Notes under the pieces: generated by a model
The model's input: the letters and a program-made list of their open reading frames with translations, nothing else
Told to the model about the DNA's origin: nothing
Database searches by the model: none
Program-made: the position numbers and the translations under genes
NCBI RefSeq assembly: GCF_014199595.1
Contig: NZ_JACHNX010000009.1
Location: forward strand, 62,001 to 126,000
DNA: 64,000 nucleotides
Origin: Sphingomonas yabuuchiae
GTDB taxonomy: Bacteria > Pseudomonadota > Alphaproteobacteria > Sphingomonadales > Sphingomonadaceae
Direction: 5' to 3'
In this document: positions 36,834 through 45,796 of the stretch, piece after piece
Layout: each line of letters opens with the position of its first letter
Position numbering within the stretch: the stretch's first letter is position 1

Positions 36834-39551
36834 GTGCCGCCCGTTGGCGGTTGGTGCCCGAACGGCCCGGCCTGCCCGGCCGCGACCCTGCTGACCACAA
36901 CTCGCCCCCGCGTCCTCATCACCTTCTACCGCGCCTATCTCGCCGCCGCCGACCTCGAACCCATCGCCGCCCTTTATGCCGCCCTGGCCGAACGCGGCTT
37001 CGACCCCGTCGCCCTGTTCATCCCCTCGTTGAAGGCCGAGGGCGCAGGCCCCTGGGTCGCGCGCTGGGTCAAGGCTTTCACCCCCGCCGCGATCGTCAAC
37101 GCCACCGCCTTCTCGGCACGCGGTGAGGACGACACCACCCCGCTCGACGGCGCGGGCGTGCCGGTGTTCCAGGTCGCGCTCGCCACCAGCGACCGGGCGG
37201 GCTGGGAGGGCGCCGCGCGCGGTCTGTCGCCCGCCGACCTCGCCATGCATGTCGTCCTGCCCGAAATCGACGGACGCCTGTTCGCGGGTGTGGTCAGCTT
37301 CAAGCAGCCGGGAGAGCGCGACCCCGACTTCGATATCGCGCTGCGCCTCCACCGCGCCGAGCCCGAGCGGATCGCGGCGGTGGCGGACAAGGTGGCGGGC
37401 TGGGTGAGGCTGGCGACGACCCCGGCCGCGGAGCGGCGGCTGGCCATCCTGCTGTCGACCTATCCGGGCAAGGACTGGCAGGCGGCGCATGCGGTGGGGC
37501 TGGACGGCTTCGCCTCGACGGCGGCGATCCTCGCCGATCTGCGCGAGGCGGGTTATGATGTGGAACCGCAGGCCGATCTGCCCGCCGCGCTGCTCAACAA
37601 CCGGATCGCCTGGCCCGTCGCCGCCTATCGCGAGGCGCTGGCTACTCTTCCCGAAAGTCTGCGCGCCGACCTTGCCGAAAGCTGGGGCGCGGCGGAAGAG
37701 GATCCGCTGGTCCAGGGCGACCAGTTCCAATTCCCCGCCCTCATGCTCGGCAAGGCGATCGTCGCGCTCCAGCCCGAGCGCGGACGACGCGAGGCTCGGG
37801 CGGACGAGTATCACGACCTCTCGCGCTGTCCGCGCCATTCCTATGTCGCCTTCTATCTCTGGCTGCGTGCGCAGGGGATCGATGCGCTGATCCATGTCGG
37901 CGCGCATGGCACGTTGGAGTGGCTGCCCGGCAAGGCGGTCGCGCTGTCCGGCGCCTGCTGGCCCGAGGCGCTGACCCGCGACTGGCCGGTCCTCTATCCT
38001 TTCATCGTCAACGATCCGGGCGAGGCCGCACAGGCCAAGCGGCGGCTGGGCGCGGTGACGATCGGCCATGTCCCTCCGGTGCTGGTCCAGGCGGAGACCG
38101 GCGCGGGGCTGGGGCGGCTGGAGGCGCTGCTCGACGAATATGCCAATGCCGATGGCCTCGACCCCGCCCGCCGCGATCGGCTGCGCACCAGCATCGCCGA
38201 GGAGGCGGACAGCGTCGGCCTGGGCGAGACGCTGGGGCTGGCGGGGGCGGAGGATCCGCTCGCCCGGATCGACGCTTTCGTCTGCGATGTGAAGGACAGC
38301 CAGTTCGGCGAGGGGCTTCACGTCTTCGGGCGCGGTGAACAGGGCGCGGCGGAGCGGGCCGGGTTGCTCGCCGGGCTGGATGGAAAGCGCGTTCCGGCCG
38401 GGCCTTCGGGTTCGCCCTATCGCGGGCGCGCCGATGTGCTGCCCACGGGGCGCAACCTTTACGCCATCGATCCGCGCGCGGTGCCGAGCCGGGCCGCGCA
38501 TCTTCAGGGCGTCAAGCTCGCCGAGGAACTGATCCGCCGCCATATGCAGGAGGAGGGCGATCACCTTCGCACCCTGATCGTCGATCTCTGGGGCTCGGCG
38601 ACGATGCGCACGGCGGGCGAGGAATTCGCCATGGCGCTGCACCTGATCGGGGTCGAGCCGGTCTGGGACCATCGTTCCGAGCGGGTGACGGGGTTCGAGG
38701 TGATGCCGCTGATGCGCTTCGACCGGCCGCGCGTCGATGTGACGTTGCGCGTGTCGGGGCTGTTCCGCGATGCCTTCCCGCATCTGGTCGCGCTGTTCGG
38801 GCAGGCGGTGCGCGCGCTCGGCCAGCGGGACGAAACGGTCGAATGGAACCCGTTCGTTGGACAGGGGAGCCCGCGCGTCTACGGCCCCGCGCCGGGACGC
38901 TATGGCATCGGGCTGGATCCGAATGCGGGCTATGACGAGGCGGCACGGATCGAGGCGGGGCAGAGCTGGCTCGCCGCTTCGGCGACTGCGCTCGACGATG
39001 GCGACCGGCGCGATGCGGAGGGGATCGCGGCGCGGGTGGCGGCGGCGCAGGCGTTCGTCCATCTCCACGACCTGCCCGAAAGCGATCTTCTGCTCGCCGC
39101 CGATTATGCCGCGCATCAGGCGGGTTTCGCGGCGGCGCGCGTGGCTTTGGGGGAGGGCGCGGCGGCGCTCTATCATCTCGACACCCGCGACCCCGCCAGC
39201 CCCAAGGCGCGGACGCTGGCCGAGGAGATCGCACGCACCATCCATGCCCGCGCCGCCAATCCGCGCTGGGTCGAGGGGATGATGGTCCATGGCTTTCGGG
39301 GTGCGGCGGAGATTGCCGCGACGCTCGACCATCTGGGCAGCTTCGCGCATCTGGCGGAGGCGGTGCCCGCCGCGCTGATCGACCTGTATTGGGATGCGAC
39401 TTTGGCGCAGGACGCGGTGCGCGACTTCATGGCGCAGGCAAACCCGGCGGCGTTGAAGGCGATGGAGGCGCGCTTCGCGGCGCTTCATGCTGCGGGGCTG
39501 TGGCCGACGCGGCGCAATTCGGTGCTCGCGATGCTGGACGGAGCGGCATGA
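36834..39551 (+). CDS. cobN: Cobaltochelatase large subunit CobN, C-terminal part
   Basis: A 905-residue frame carrying most of CobN (H-subunit, homologous to magnesium chelatase BchH), which holds hydrogenobyrinic acid a,c-diamide during ATP-dependent cobalt insertion with CobS and CobT. Motifs: RPRVLITFYRAYLAAAD, IVNATAFSAR, HVGAHGTLEWLPGKAVALS near residue 350, and PTGRNLYAIDPRAVPSRAA. GTG 36834 lies one base after the stop of the N-terminal frame and has GGGAGAGGGG about 8 bases upstream, so translational restart is possible. The frame is also open back to TTG 36789. Together the two parts approximate a normal CobN of about 1080 residues. Confidence 0.85.
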   Translation: MPPVGGWCPNGPACPAATLLTTTRPRVLITFYRAYLAAADLEPIAALYAALAERGFDPVALFIPSLKAEGAGPWVARWVKAFTPAAIVNATAFSARGEDDTTPLDGAGVPVFQVALATSDRAGWEGAARGLSPADLAMHVVLPEIDGRLFAGVVSFKQPGERDPDFDIALRLHRAEPERIAAVADKVAGWVRLATTPAAERRLAILLSTYPGKDWQAAHAVGLDGFASTAAILADLREAGYDVEPQADLPAALLNNRIAWPVAAYREALATLPESLRADLAESWGAAEEDPLVQGDQFQFPALMLGKAIVALQPERGRREARADEYHDLSRCPRHSYVAFYLWLRAQGIDALIHVGAHGTLEWLPGKAVALSGACWPEALTRDWPVLYPFIVNDPGEAAQAKRRLGAVTIGHVPPVLVQAETGAGLGRLEALLDEYANADGLDPARRDRLRTSIAEEADSVGLGETLGLAGAEDPLARIDAFVCDVKDSQFGEGLHVFGRGEQGAAERAGLLAGLDGKRVPAGPSGSPYRGRADVLPTGRNLYAIDPRAVPSRAAHLQGVKLAEELIRRHMQEEGDHLRTLIVDLWGSATMRTAGEEFAMALHLIGVEPVWDHRSERVTGFEVMPLMRFDRPRVDVTLRVSGLFRDAFPHLVALFGQAVRALGQRDETVEWNPFVGQGSPRVYGPAPGRYGIGLDPNAGYDEAARIEAGQSWLAASATALDDGDRRDAEGIAARVAAAQAFVHLHDLPESDLLLAADYAAHQAGFAAARVALGEGAAALYHLDTRDPASPKARTLAEEIARTIHARAANPRWVEGMMVHGFRGAAEIAATLDHLGSFAHLAEAVPAALIDLYWDATLAQDAVRDFMAQANPAALKAMEARFAALHAAGLWPTRRNSVLAMLDGAA

Positions 39552-40669
39552 GCGGCTTCGTGGTCAAGGGCTGGTGCCCCGATGCATTCCGGCCGATGAT
39601 GGCGGGCGACGGGCTGCTGGTCCGCGTTCGCCCGCCGCTGGGACGGTTGACGGCGGAACAAGCCGAAGGGTTGTGCGCGGGCGCGATCCGCCACGGCAAT
39701 GGCCAGATCGACCTGACGGCCCGTGCGAACCTACAAATCCGGGGGGTGACCGAGGCCGGCTGGCCCACGCTGTTGGCGGAGTTGCAGGCGTTGGGGCTGG
39801 TTGATCCCGATCCGGTGTCGGAGGGGCGGGGGGCGATTCTGATCAACCCGGATTGGCGTGAGGGCGACGATAGTCATGCCATCGCCAGCGAATTGCGGGC
39901 GCGTCTTGCCGAACTGCCCGAACTGCCGGGCAAGGTGGGCTTTATCATCGATGCGGGGCCGTCGCCGATAGTCATGGACGCGTCCGGGGATTTCCGTATC
40001 GAGAGGACCGCCACTGGCACCCTGGCGCTGCGTGGGGATGGGCGGTCGAGCGGTGTCGCCGTGACGCGGCCCAACGCGGTCGACGCCCTGATTCGGCTGG
40101 CGCACTGGTTCAGCGAAAGCGGCGGCTGCACGGCCGGGCGAATGACGCGTCACAAGGTGGCCCTGCCCGACTGGGCCCAAGGCGACGCCGTACCCGCATC
40201 CGGTAAAGCGATGCAGCCGGGCGCGCATCCGATCGGAGCGGTTTATGGACTGCCCTTCGGCCGGATCGACGCCGCATTACTGGCGGCGTTCGTTCGTTCG
40301 CATGGTTGCGCCCTTCGCCTTACCCCGTGGCGGCTGCTGATCGCGGAAGGCGTCGCCCCGGCCCCTGTCGCCGACATGCTGCTCGCCGACAGCCCGATCC
40401 TGCACGTCGATGCCTGTGTCGGCGCGCCCGCCTGTCCGCAGGCGAGTGTCGAAACGCGTGGGTTGGCCGTCCGGCTCGCACCGCTGATCGACGGCCACCT
40501 GCACGTCTCGGGTTGCGCGAAGGGCTGCGCACGGGCACGGGCGGCAGACTGGGTGCTGACCGGGCGGGAGGGGGCTTTCGATCTGGCCAGACATGCCCGC
40601 GCCGGGGCCGCGCCCCTTCACACCGGATTGACGCCCGAGCGGGCGGTCGCGCTTCTCGGAGCCTGTTGA
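39548..40669 (+). CDS. cobG: Precorrin-3B synthase
   Basis: A 373-residue nitrite/sulfite-reductase-like monooxygenase that makes precorrin-3B with O2, the step defining the aerobic pathway. Two ferredoxin-like half domains are visible (GDGLLVRVRPPLGRLTAEQAEGL, LTARANLQIRG, RMTRHKVALPDW). The Fe4S4 ligands are CVGAPAC ... SGCAKGCARA near residues 285-325. ATG overlaps the cobN stop (ATGA). Length is close to that of characterised CobG. Confidence 0.93.
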   Translation: MSGFVVKGWCPDAFRPMMAGDGLLVRVRPPLGRLTAEQAEGLCAGAIRHGNGQIDLTARANLQIRGVTEAGWPTLLAELQALGLVDPDPVSEGRGAILINPDWREGDDSHAIASELRARLAELPELPGKVGFIIDAGPSPIVMDASGDFRIERTATGTLALRGDGRSSGVAVTRPNAVDALIRLAHWFSESGGCTAGRMTRHKVALPDWAQGDAVPASGKAMQPGAHPIGAVYGLPFGRIDAALLAAFVRSHGCALRLTPWRLLIAEGVAPAPVADMLLADSPILHVDACVGAPACPQASVETRGLAVRLAPLIDGHLHVSGCAKGCARARAADWVLTGREGAFDLARHARAGAAPLHTGLTPERAVALLGAC

Positions 40670-41298
40670 TGCCGTACACTTACGAAACCGATGGCGCGGC
40701 GATCTATCGCCAGTCCTTCGCCATCATCCGCGCCGAGGCGGAGCTGGCGCGCTTCGATGCGGAGGAAGAGCCGGTCGCGGTGCGCATGATCCATGCCGCC
40801 GGGCTGGTCGAGCTGGCGCCGTCGATCCATTTCTCGGCCGGTTTTGCGGTGGCGGGGCGGCAGGCGCTGGCGAACGGCGCGGCGATCCTGTGCGACGCGC
40901 ATATGGTCAGCGAGGGGGTCACGCGTGCCCGGCTACCTGCCGACAATCCGGTGATCTGTACGCTGCGCGACCCTGCCGTGCCCGCGCTGGCCAAGGAGAT
41001 GGGCACGACTCGCTCCGCCGCCGCGCTGGAGCTGTGGCGGCCCTATCTGGCGGGCGCGCTGGTGGCGATCGGCAATGCGCCGACCGCGCTCTTCCATCTG
41101 CTGACCATGCTGGAAGACCCCGGCTGCCCACGCCCGGCGGCGATCATCGGCTGTCCGGTCGGTTTCGTCGGCGCGATGGAGTCGAAGGACGCGCTGTGGG
41201 AAGCCCAGCCGGTGCCGTGCGCCATTGTGAAGGGCCGCCCCGGCGGCAGCGCGATCACGGTGGCGGCGATCAACGCGCTGGCGAGCCGCGCCGAATGA
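40669..41298 (+). CDS. cobH: Precorrin-8X methylmutase
   Basis: A 209-residue enzyme that moves the C11 methyl to C12, producing hydrogenobyrinic acid. The catalytic His42 lies in AVRMIHAAGLVELA. Other signatures are ILCDAHMVSEGVTRARLP, AIGNAPTALFHLL and GCPVGFVGAMESKDAL. The ATG shares one base with the cobG stop (TGATG), and the end overlaps cobI by 4 bases. Confidence 0.96.
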   Translation: MPYTYETDGAAIYRQSFAIIRAEAELARFDAEEEPVAVRMIHAAGLVELAPSIHFSAGFAVAGRQALANGAAILCDAHMVSEGVTRARLPADNPVICTLRDPAVPALAKEMGTTRSAAALELWRPYLAGALVAIGNAPTALFHLLTMLEDPGCPRPAAIIGCPVGFVGAMESKDALWEAQPVPCAIVKGRPGGSAITVAAINALASRAE

Positions 41299-42020
41299 CG
41301 GGGACCGTTCACGGTGTGGGCCTGGGGCCGGGCGCGGCGGATCTGATGAGCGTCCGCGCCGATCGCCTCGTGCGCGGGGCGCGGCATGTCGCCTATTTCC
41401 GCAAGGCCGGACGGCGCGGCCATGCGCGCACCATCGTCGAGGGCATGCTCCGCGACGACGTGGTCGAATATCCGATGGACTATCCGGTCACGACCGAGAT
41501 CCTGTTCACCGACCCGCGCTACAATGAGTGCCTGTCCGCCTTCTATGCACAGTGCACCGCGCATATCCTTTCGCTGGTGCAGGGCGGCGAGGATGTGGTG
41601 GTGCTGTGCGAGGGCGATCCGTTCTTCTACGGCTCGTTCATGCACTTGCACAGCCGCTTGAAGGATCACGCCCCCGTCGCGGTGGTGCCCGGCATCACTG
41701 GCATGTCGGGCGCCTGGACCGCCAGCGGCGCGCCGATTACCTGGGGCGACGATGTGCTGACGGTCGCGATGGCGACCTTGCCCGAGCCGGAGCTGACCCG
41801 CCGCATCGCCGAGACCGACGCGCTGGTCGTGATGAAGATCGGCCGCCACTTGCCCAAGCTGCGCCGCGCGATCGCGGCGGCGGGACGGACCGAGCAGGCC
41901 TGGCTGGTCGAACATGCCGCCCAGGCCGGGGAGCGCGTGCGCCGACTGGCAGAGGTGGAGGATGCTCCCGCCCCCTATTTCTCGATCGCGCTGATCCACG
42001 GACAGGGACGGCGGCCATGA
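41295..42020 (+). CDS. cobI: Precorrin-2 C20-methyltransferase
   Basis: A 241-residue SAM-dependent tetrapyrrole methylase. The GVGLGPGAADLMSVRA N-terminal loop, VVVLCEGDPFFYGSFMHL and VPGITGMSGAWTASG are the family SAM and substrate motifs. It is embedded between cobH and cobJ with 4-base overlaps on both sides, indicating translational coupling. Confidence 0.96.
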   Translation: MTGTVHGVGLGPGAADLMSVRADRLVRGARHVAYFRKAGRRGHARTIVEGMLRDDVVEYPMDYPVTTEILFTDPRYNECLSAFYAQCTAHILSLVQGGEDVVVLCEGDPFFYGSFMHLHSRLKDHAPVAVVPGITGMSGAWTASGAPITWGDDVLTVAMATLPEPELTRRIAETDALVVMKIGRHLPKLRRAIAAAGRTEQAWLVEHAAQAGERVRRLAEVEDAPAPYFSIALIHGQGRRP

Positions 42021-42766
42021 GCGGCTGGCTGATCGTCGTCGGACTCGGGCCGGGCGCGGAGGCGATGGTCACGCCCGAGGTATCGGCGGCGCTCGCCGAG
42101 GCGACCGATGTCGTCGGCTATATCCCCTATGTCGCGCGCGTGCCCGAGCGGCCCGGCCTGACCCGCCATGCCAGCGACAACCGGGTCGAGCGCGACCGCG
42201 CGCTCCATGCGCTGGAGATGGCGGAGGCAGGCTGCCGCGTCGTCGTCGTATCCTCGGGCGATCCGGGGGTGTTCGCGATGGCGGCGGCGATCTTCGAGCG
42301 GGTGGAGGAAGATGCCACCCGCTGGCACGACCTCGACATCCGCGTGCTGCCCGGCATCACCGCGATGCTGGCGGCGAGCGCGCGGGCGGGCGCGCCGCTG
42401 GGCCATGATTTCTGCGCGATCAACCTCTCCGACAATCTCAAACCCCAGGCGTTGATCGAGCGGCGGCTGGCGCTGGCGGCGGAGGCGGATTTCGCCATCG
42501 CGCTCTACAATCCCCGGTCCAAGGCGCGGCCCGACGCGCTGGATGCGGCCTTTGCGTTGCTGCGCGAGACATGCGGGGATGACCGCCCGGTGCTGTTCGC
42601 ACGCGCCGTCTCCACACCCGAGGAGCATTTGCGCATCGTACCCCTGCCGGAAGCGCGGGGCGAGATGGCCGATATGCGCACCGTCGTCATCATCGGCTCC
42701 AGCCGCACGCGGATGATCCCGCACGCCGGACGGCCGATCCTCTACACCCCCCGGACGACGCCGTGA
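42017..42766 (+). CDS. cobJ: Precorrin-3B C17-methyltransferase
   Basis: A 249-residue tetrapyrrole methylase that methylates C17 and triggers ring contraction. Motifs are VVGLGPGAEAMVTPE, VVVVSSGDPGVFAMAAAIFE, LPGITAMLAASARAGAPLGHDFCAINLSDN split by short gaps, and IALYNPRSKARP. Its last 25 bases overlap, on the opposite strand, the end of cobK. Confidence 0.96.
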   Translation: MSGWLIVVGLGPGAEAMVTPEVSAALAEATDVVGYIPYVARVPERPGLTRHASDNRVERDRALHALEMAEAGCRVVVVSSGDPGVFAMAAAIFERVEEDATRWHDLDIRVLPGITAMLAASARAGAPLGHDFCAINLSDNLKPQALIERRLALAAEADFAIALYNPRSKARPDALDAAFALLRETCGDDRPVLFARAVSTPEEHLRIVPLPEARGEMADMRTVVIIGSSRTRMIPHAGRPILYTPRTTP

Positions 42767-43488
42767 TCCAGCCAGTCCAGCACGGCCGCGACGCTGTCGA
42801 CCTGCGGGCGGGGCGGAATGAAGGGCCGGTCGATCATAACGACCGGCAGCCCGATTTCGCGCGCCGCGTCGAGCTTCGCCCGTGCGCCGGTGCCGCCCGC
42901 ATTCTTGGCGACCACTACTTGAATCCGGTGTTCACCCAGCAGCGCCAGTTCGCCAGCCAGCGTGAAGGGGCCTCGGTCCACGACCAGATGGTGGCGGGGC
43001 AGCGCGGGCGGTGCGGCGGCATCGACGAAGCGCAGCAGGTAGAAATGCTGCGCCGCGCTGGCGAAGTCGCCGATGGTCTGACGCCCGAGCGCCAGGAAGA
43101 CGCGCGCCGGATCGGAGCCGAGCGCGCCTACCGCCTGTTCGGTATCCGCCACGTGGGTCCAGCGGTCGCCGGGCGTTTCCACCCATTTGGACCGGGTCAG
43201 CGCGAGAAGGGGCACGCCCGCCAACTCCGCCGCCGCAATCGCGTTGGCGCTGATCCGCGCGGCGAAGGGATGGGTGGCGTCGACCAGATGGGTCACGCCT
43301 TCGCGGCGCATATGGTCGGCCAGCCCCTCGATACCGCCGAACCCGCCGATCCGCGTCGGGATTGCCTGTGCGCGTGGAGCCTCGGTCCGACCCGCATAGC
43401 TCAGCACCGCGCGTTCGCCGCGCGCCGCCAGCGCGGTGGCCAGGGCGCTCGCCTCGGTCGTGCCGCCGAGCAGAAGGATGTGGCGCAT
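42742..43488 (-). CDS. cobK: Precorrin-6A reductase
   Basis: A 248-residue NADPH-dependent reductase acting on precorrin-6A. MRHILLLGGTTEASALATAL, HLVDATHPFAARISANAIAAA and the later VVAKNAGGTGARAKLDAARE are the family motifs. It is the only gene of this operon on the minus strand. Its start codon (43486-43488) interlocks with that of cobL in the sequence CATG, and its GGGAG ribosome site lies within cobL coding sequence. How it is transcribed is not clear, since no gap for a promoter exists. Confidence 0.94.
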   Translation of the reverse strand: MRHILLLGGTTEASALATALAARGERAVLSYAGRTEAPRAQAIPTRIGGFGGIEGLADHMRREGVTHLVDATHPFAARISANAIAAAELAGVPLLALTRSKWVETPGDRWTHVADTEQAVGALGSDPARVFLALGRQTIGDFASAAQHFYLLRFVDAAAPPALPRHHLVVDRGPFTLAGELALLGEHRIQVVVAKNAGGTGARAKLDAAREIGLPVVMIDRPFIPPRPQVDSVAAVLDWLDHGVVRGV

Positions 43489-44686
43489 GGCTGACTCCCA
43501 GGCGTGGCTGACGATCGTCGGGATCGGCGAGGATGGCTGGGACGGCCTGACCGCCCCCGCGCGCGCCGCGATCCTGGCGGCCGATAGCGTGATGGGCGCG
43601 CCGCGTCACCTGTCGCTGCTGGCTGAGCAGGGCCGGGCCGAACGGATCGTCTGGCCCGTCCCCTTTGCCGATGGTGTTCCCATGCTGCTCGAACGGAAGG
43701 CTGAGCGGGTGGTGATGCTCGCCTCGGGCGATCCCTTCTGGTTCGGGGCGGGGTCGGTGGTGACACGGGCGATGGAGCCGGGCGAGTGGGTCGCCTATCC
43801 GGCCCCGTCCACCCTGTCGCTGGCGGCGGCGCGGCTGGGCTGGCCGGTCGAGACGATCCACAGCGTCGGACTGCACGCGCGGCCCGTCGAGACGCTGCGT
43901 CCGCATCTGGCACCGGGGCAGCGGATCCTGGCGCTGATGCGCGATGGCGCTTCGGTGACGGGGCTGGCCGCCTGGCTGGCCGAGCAGGGCTTCGGTGACA
44001 GCGCACTGACCGTGCTGGAGGCGCTGGGCGGTCCGCGCGAGCGGGTGCGGGCCTGCACGGCGGACGCACTCGACTGGACCGACATCGCCCACCCGGTCGC
44101 GGTGGCGATCGAGCCTGCCGGGGCGGGCCGTATCCTGCCGCGTGCGAATGGCCTGGACGATGACTGGTTCGCGCATGACGGACAGATCACGAAGCGCCCC
44201 GTCCGCGCGCTGGCGCTCTCGGCGCTCGCCCCGCGACCGGGCGAGTTGCTGTGGGACATCGGCACGGGATCGGGATCGGTCGCGATCGAATGGCTGCTGA
44301 GCGACCCGACCACCCGCGCCATCGGTTTCGAGCGCGACCCCGTGCGCCTCGTCCGCGCCGCCGACAATGCCGCGCGGCTGGGCCTGACCCGGCTGGACCT
44401 GATCGAGGGTGATGCGGTTTCGGGGCTGGCCGAGCGTCCGCGTCCCGATGCGGTGTTCGTCGGCGGCGGCTTGTCGCGACCACTGGTCGAGGCGCTGCGG
44501 ACGCTGCCGCGCTGTCGCCTGGTCGCGCACGCCGTCACGCTGGAGACCGAGGCTTTGCTGGCCGAATGCCATGCCCGTTATGGCGGGGAGCTACTGCGCA
44601 TCGAACTGGCGCGCGCACGACCGCTCGGCACCAAGCGGGGGTGGAAGGCGAGCTATCCCATCGTGCAGTGGCGGGTAGCATGGTGA
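43487..44686 (+). CDS. cobL: Precorrin-6Y C5,15-methyltransferase (decarboxylating)
   Basis: A 399-residue fusion of a CbiE-type methylase (1-200: LTIVGIGEDGWDGLTAPARAAI, LASGDPFWFGAG) and a CbiT-type methyltransferase/decarboxylase (205-399: LLWDIGTGSGSVAIEWL, GFERDP, VFVGGGLSRPLVEAL). It methylates C5 and C15 and removes the C12 acetate carboxyl. ATG 43487 is chosen because AGAAGG lies about 9 bases upstream, inside cobK; ATG 43478 is an alternative. The stop overlaps the cobE start region. Confidence 0.95.
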   Translation: MADSQAWLTIVGIGEDGWDGLTAPARAAILAADSVMGAPRHLSLLAEQGRAERIVWPVPFADGVPMLLERKAERVVMLASGDPFWFGAGSVVTRAMEPGEWVAYPAPSTLSLAAARLGWPVETIHSVGLHARPVETLRPHLAPGQRILALMRDGASVTGLAAWLAEQGFGDSALTVLEALGGPRERVRACTADALDWTDIAHPVAVAIEPAGAGRILPRANGLDDDWFAHDGQITKRPVRALALSALAPRPGELLWDIGTGSGSVAIEWLLSDPTTRAIGFERDPVRLVRAADNAARLGLTRLDLIEGDAVSGLAERPRPDAVFVGGGLSRPLVEALRTLPRCRLVAHAVTLETEALLAECHARYGGELLRIELARARPLGTKRGWKASYPIVQWRVAW

Positions 44687-45030
44687 TCGCCGGTTTCGGA
44701 TGCCGGGCGGAGGCGACCTCCGAGTCCTTCCGCAGCGCGCTGACCGCCACCGGCGTGCGCCCCGATGCGCTGGCCGTGCCCGCTGACCGGGCCGGGTTGA
44801 TCGCGCCCTTTGCCGAGGCGGAGGGGCTGGCCGTCCACTCCGTCGCCGCCGACCTGCTGTCAGGCATCGACACCCCGACCCGCTCGACCGTCAGCCTGGC
44901 CGCACGCGGGGTCGGCAGCGTGGCCGAAGCCGTCGCGCTGGCCGCCGTCGGACCGGGCGCGCGGATCGTCGGCCTGCGTGTAATTTCCTCCGACCGCATG
45001 GCGACCTGCGCCATTGCCCAGGGACATTGA
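44680..45030 (+). CDS. cobE: Cobalamin biosynthesis protein CobE
   Basis: A 116-residue protein related to the C-terminal domain of Cbi[33 protein letters not shown] and [15 protein letters not shown] are typical. In the aerobic pathway its role is accessory and not fully defined; it has been proposed to bind an intermediate. ATG 44680 overlaps the end of cobL by 7 bases. Confidence 0.9.
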   Translation: MVIAGFGCRAEATSESFRSALTATGVRPDALAVPADRAGLIAPFAEAEGLAVHSVAADLLSGIDTPTRSTVSLAARGVGSVAEAVALAAVGPGARIVGLRVISSDRMATCAIAQGH

Positions 45031-45031
45031 G

Positions 45032-45796
45032 ATGACCGTTCACTTCATCGGCGCCGGACCCGGCGCCCCCGACCTGCTGACCCTGCGGGGCCGCGATCTG
45101 ATCGCCGCCTGCCCGGTCTGCCTCTATGCCGGATCGCTGGTGCCGGAGGCGGTGCTGGCCCATTGCCCGCCGGATGCGAAGATCGTGAACACCGCGCCGA
45201 TGACGCTCGATGAGATCATGGCCGAGATTGCGGACGCCCATGGCAAGGGCCAGGACGTGGCCCGGCTCCATTCCGGCGACCTGTCGGTCTGGTCGGCGAT
45301 GGGTGAGCAGGTGCGGCGTTTGCGCGAACTGGGCATCCCCGTCTCGGTAACGCCGGGCGTGCCGTCCTTCGCGGCAGCGGCGGCGGTGCTGGAAAGCGAG
45401 CTGACCCTCCCCGGCATCGCGCAATCGGTGATCCTGACCCGCACCCCCGGCCGCGCCAGCGCCATGCCGGAGGGCGAATCGCTGAGCGCCTTCGCTGCGA
45501 CCGGCGCGACGCTGGCCATCCATCTGTCGATCCACAATCTGGACAAGGTGGTGGCCGACCTGACCCCGCATTATGGTGCCGACTGCCCGGTCGCGATCGT
45601 CTGGCGCGCCAGCTGGCCCGAGCAGCGTATCGTCCGCGCGACACTCGCCACCATCGCGGAGGCCGCCGCCGATGGGCCGGAGCGAACCGCGCTGATCCTG
45701 GTCGGCCGCGTGCTCGATCAGAGCGATTTTGCCGAGAGCCGCTTATATGCGGAGGGCTATGACCGCCGCTATCGTCCTGGGAACAGCGTAGAATGA
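45032..45796 (+). CDS. cobM: Precorrin-4 C11-methyltransferase
   Basis: A 254-residue tetrapyrrole methylase. [54 protein letters not shown] and [23 protein letters not shown] carry the family signature. The start is ATG 45032, one base after the cobE stop; an upstream ATG at 45014 is less likely. It ends in an ATGA overlap with cobB. Confidence 0.96.
   Translation: MTVHFIGAGPGAPDLLTLRGRDLIAACPVCLYAGSLVPEAVLAHCPPDAKIVNTAPMTLDEIMAEIADAHGKGQDVARLHSGDLSVWSAMGEQVRRLRELGIPVSVTPGVPSFAAAAAVLESELTLPGIAQSVILTRTPGRASAMPEGESLSAFAATGATLAIHLSIHNLDKVVADLTPHYGADCPVAIVWRASWPEQRIVRATLATIAEAAADGPERTALILVGRVLDQSDFAESRLYAEGYDRRYRPGNSVE

Noticed and set aside
36408..39488. A 1026-codon open frame on the minus strand opposite cobN
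   Set aside because: It is a mirror of the cobN codon pattern in GC-rich DNA, is dominated by Arg, Gly and Ala, and shows no domain.
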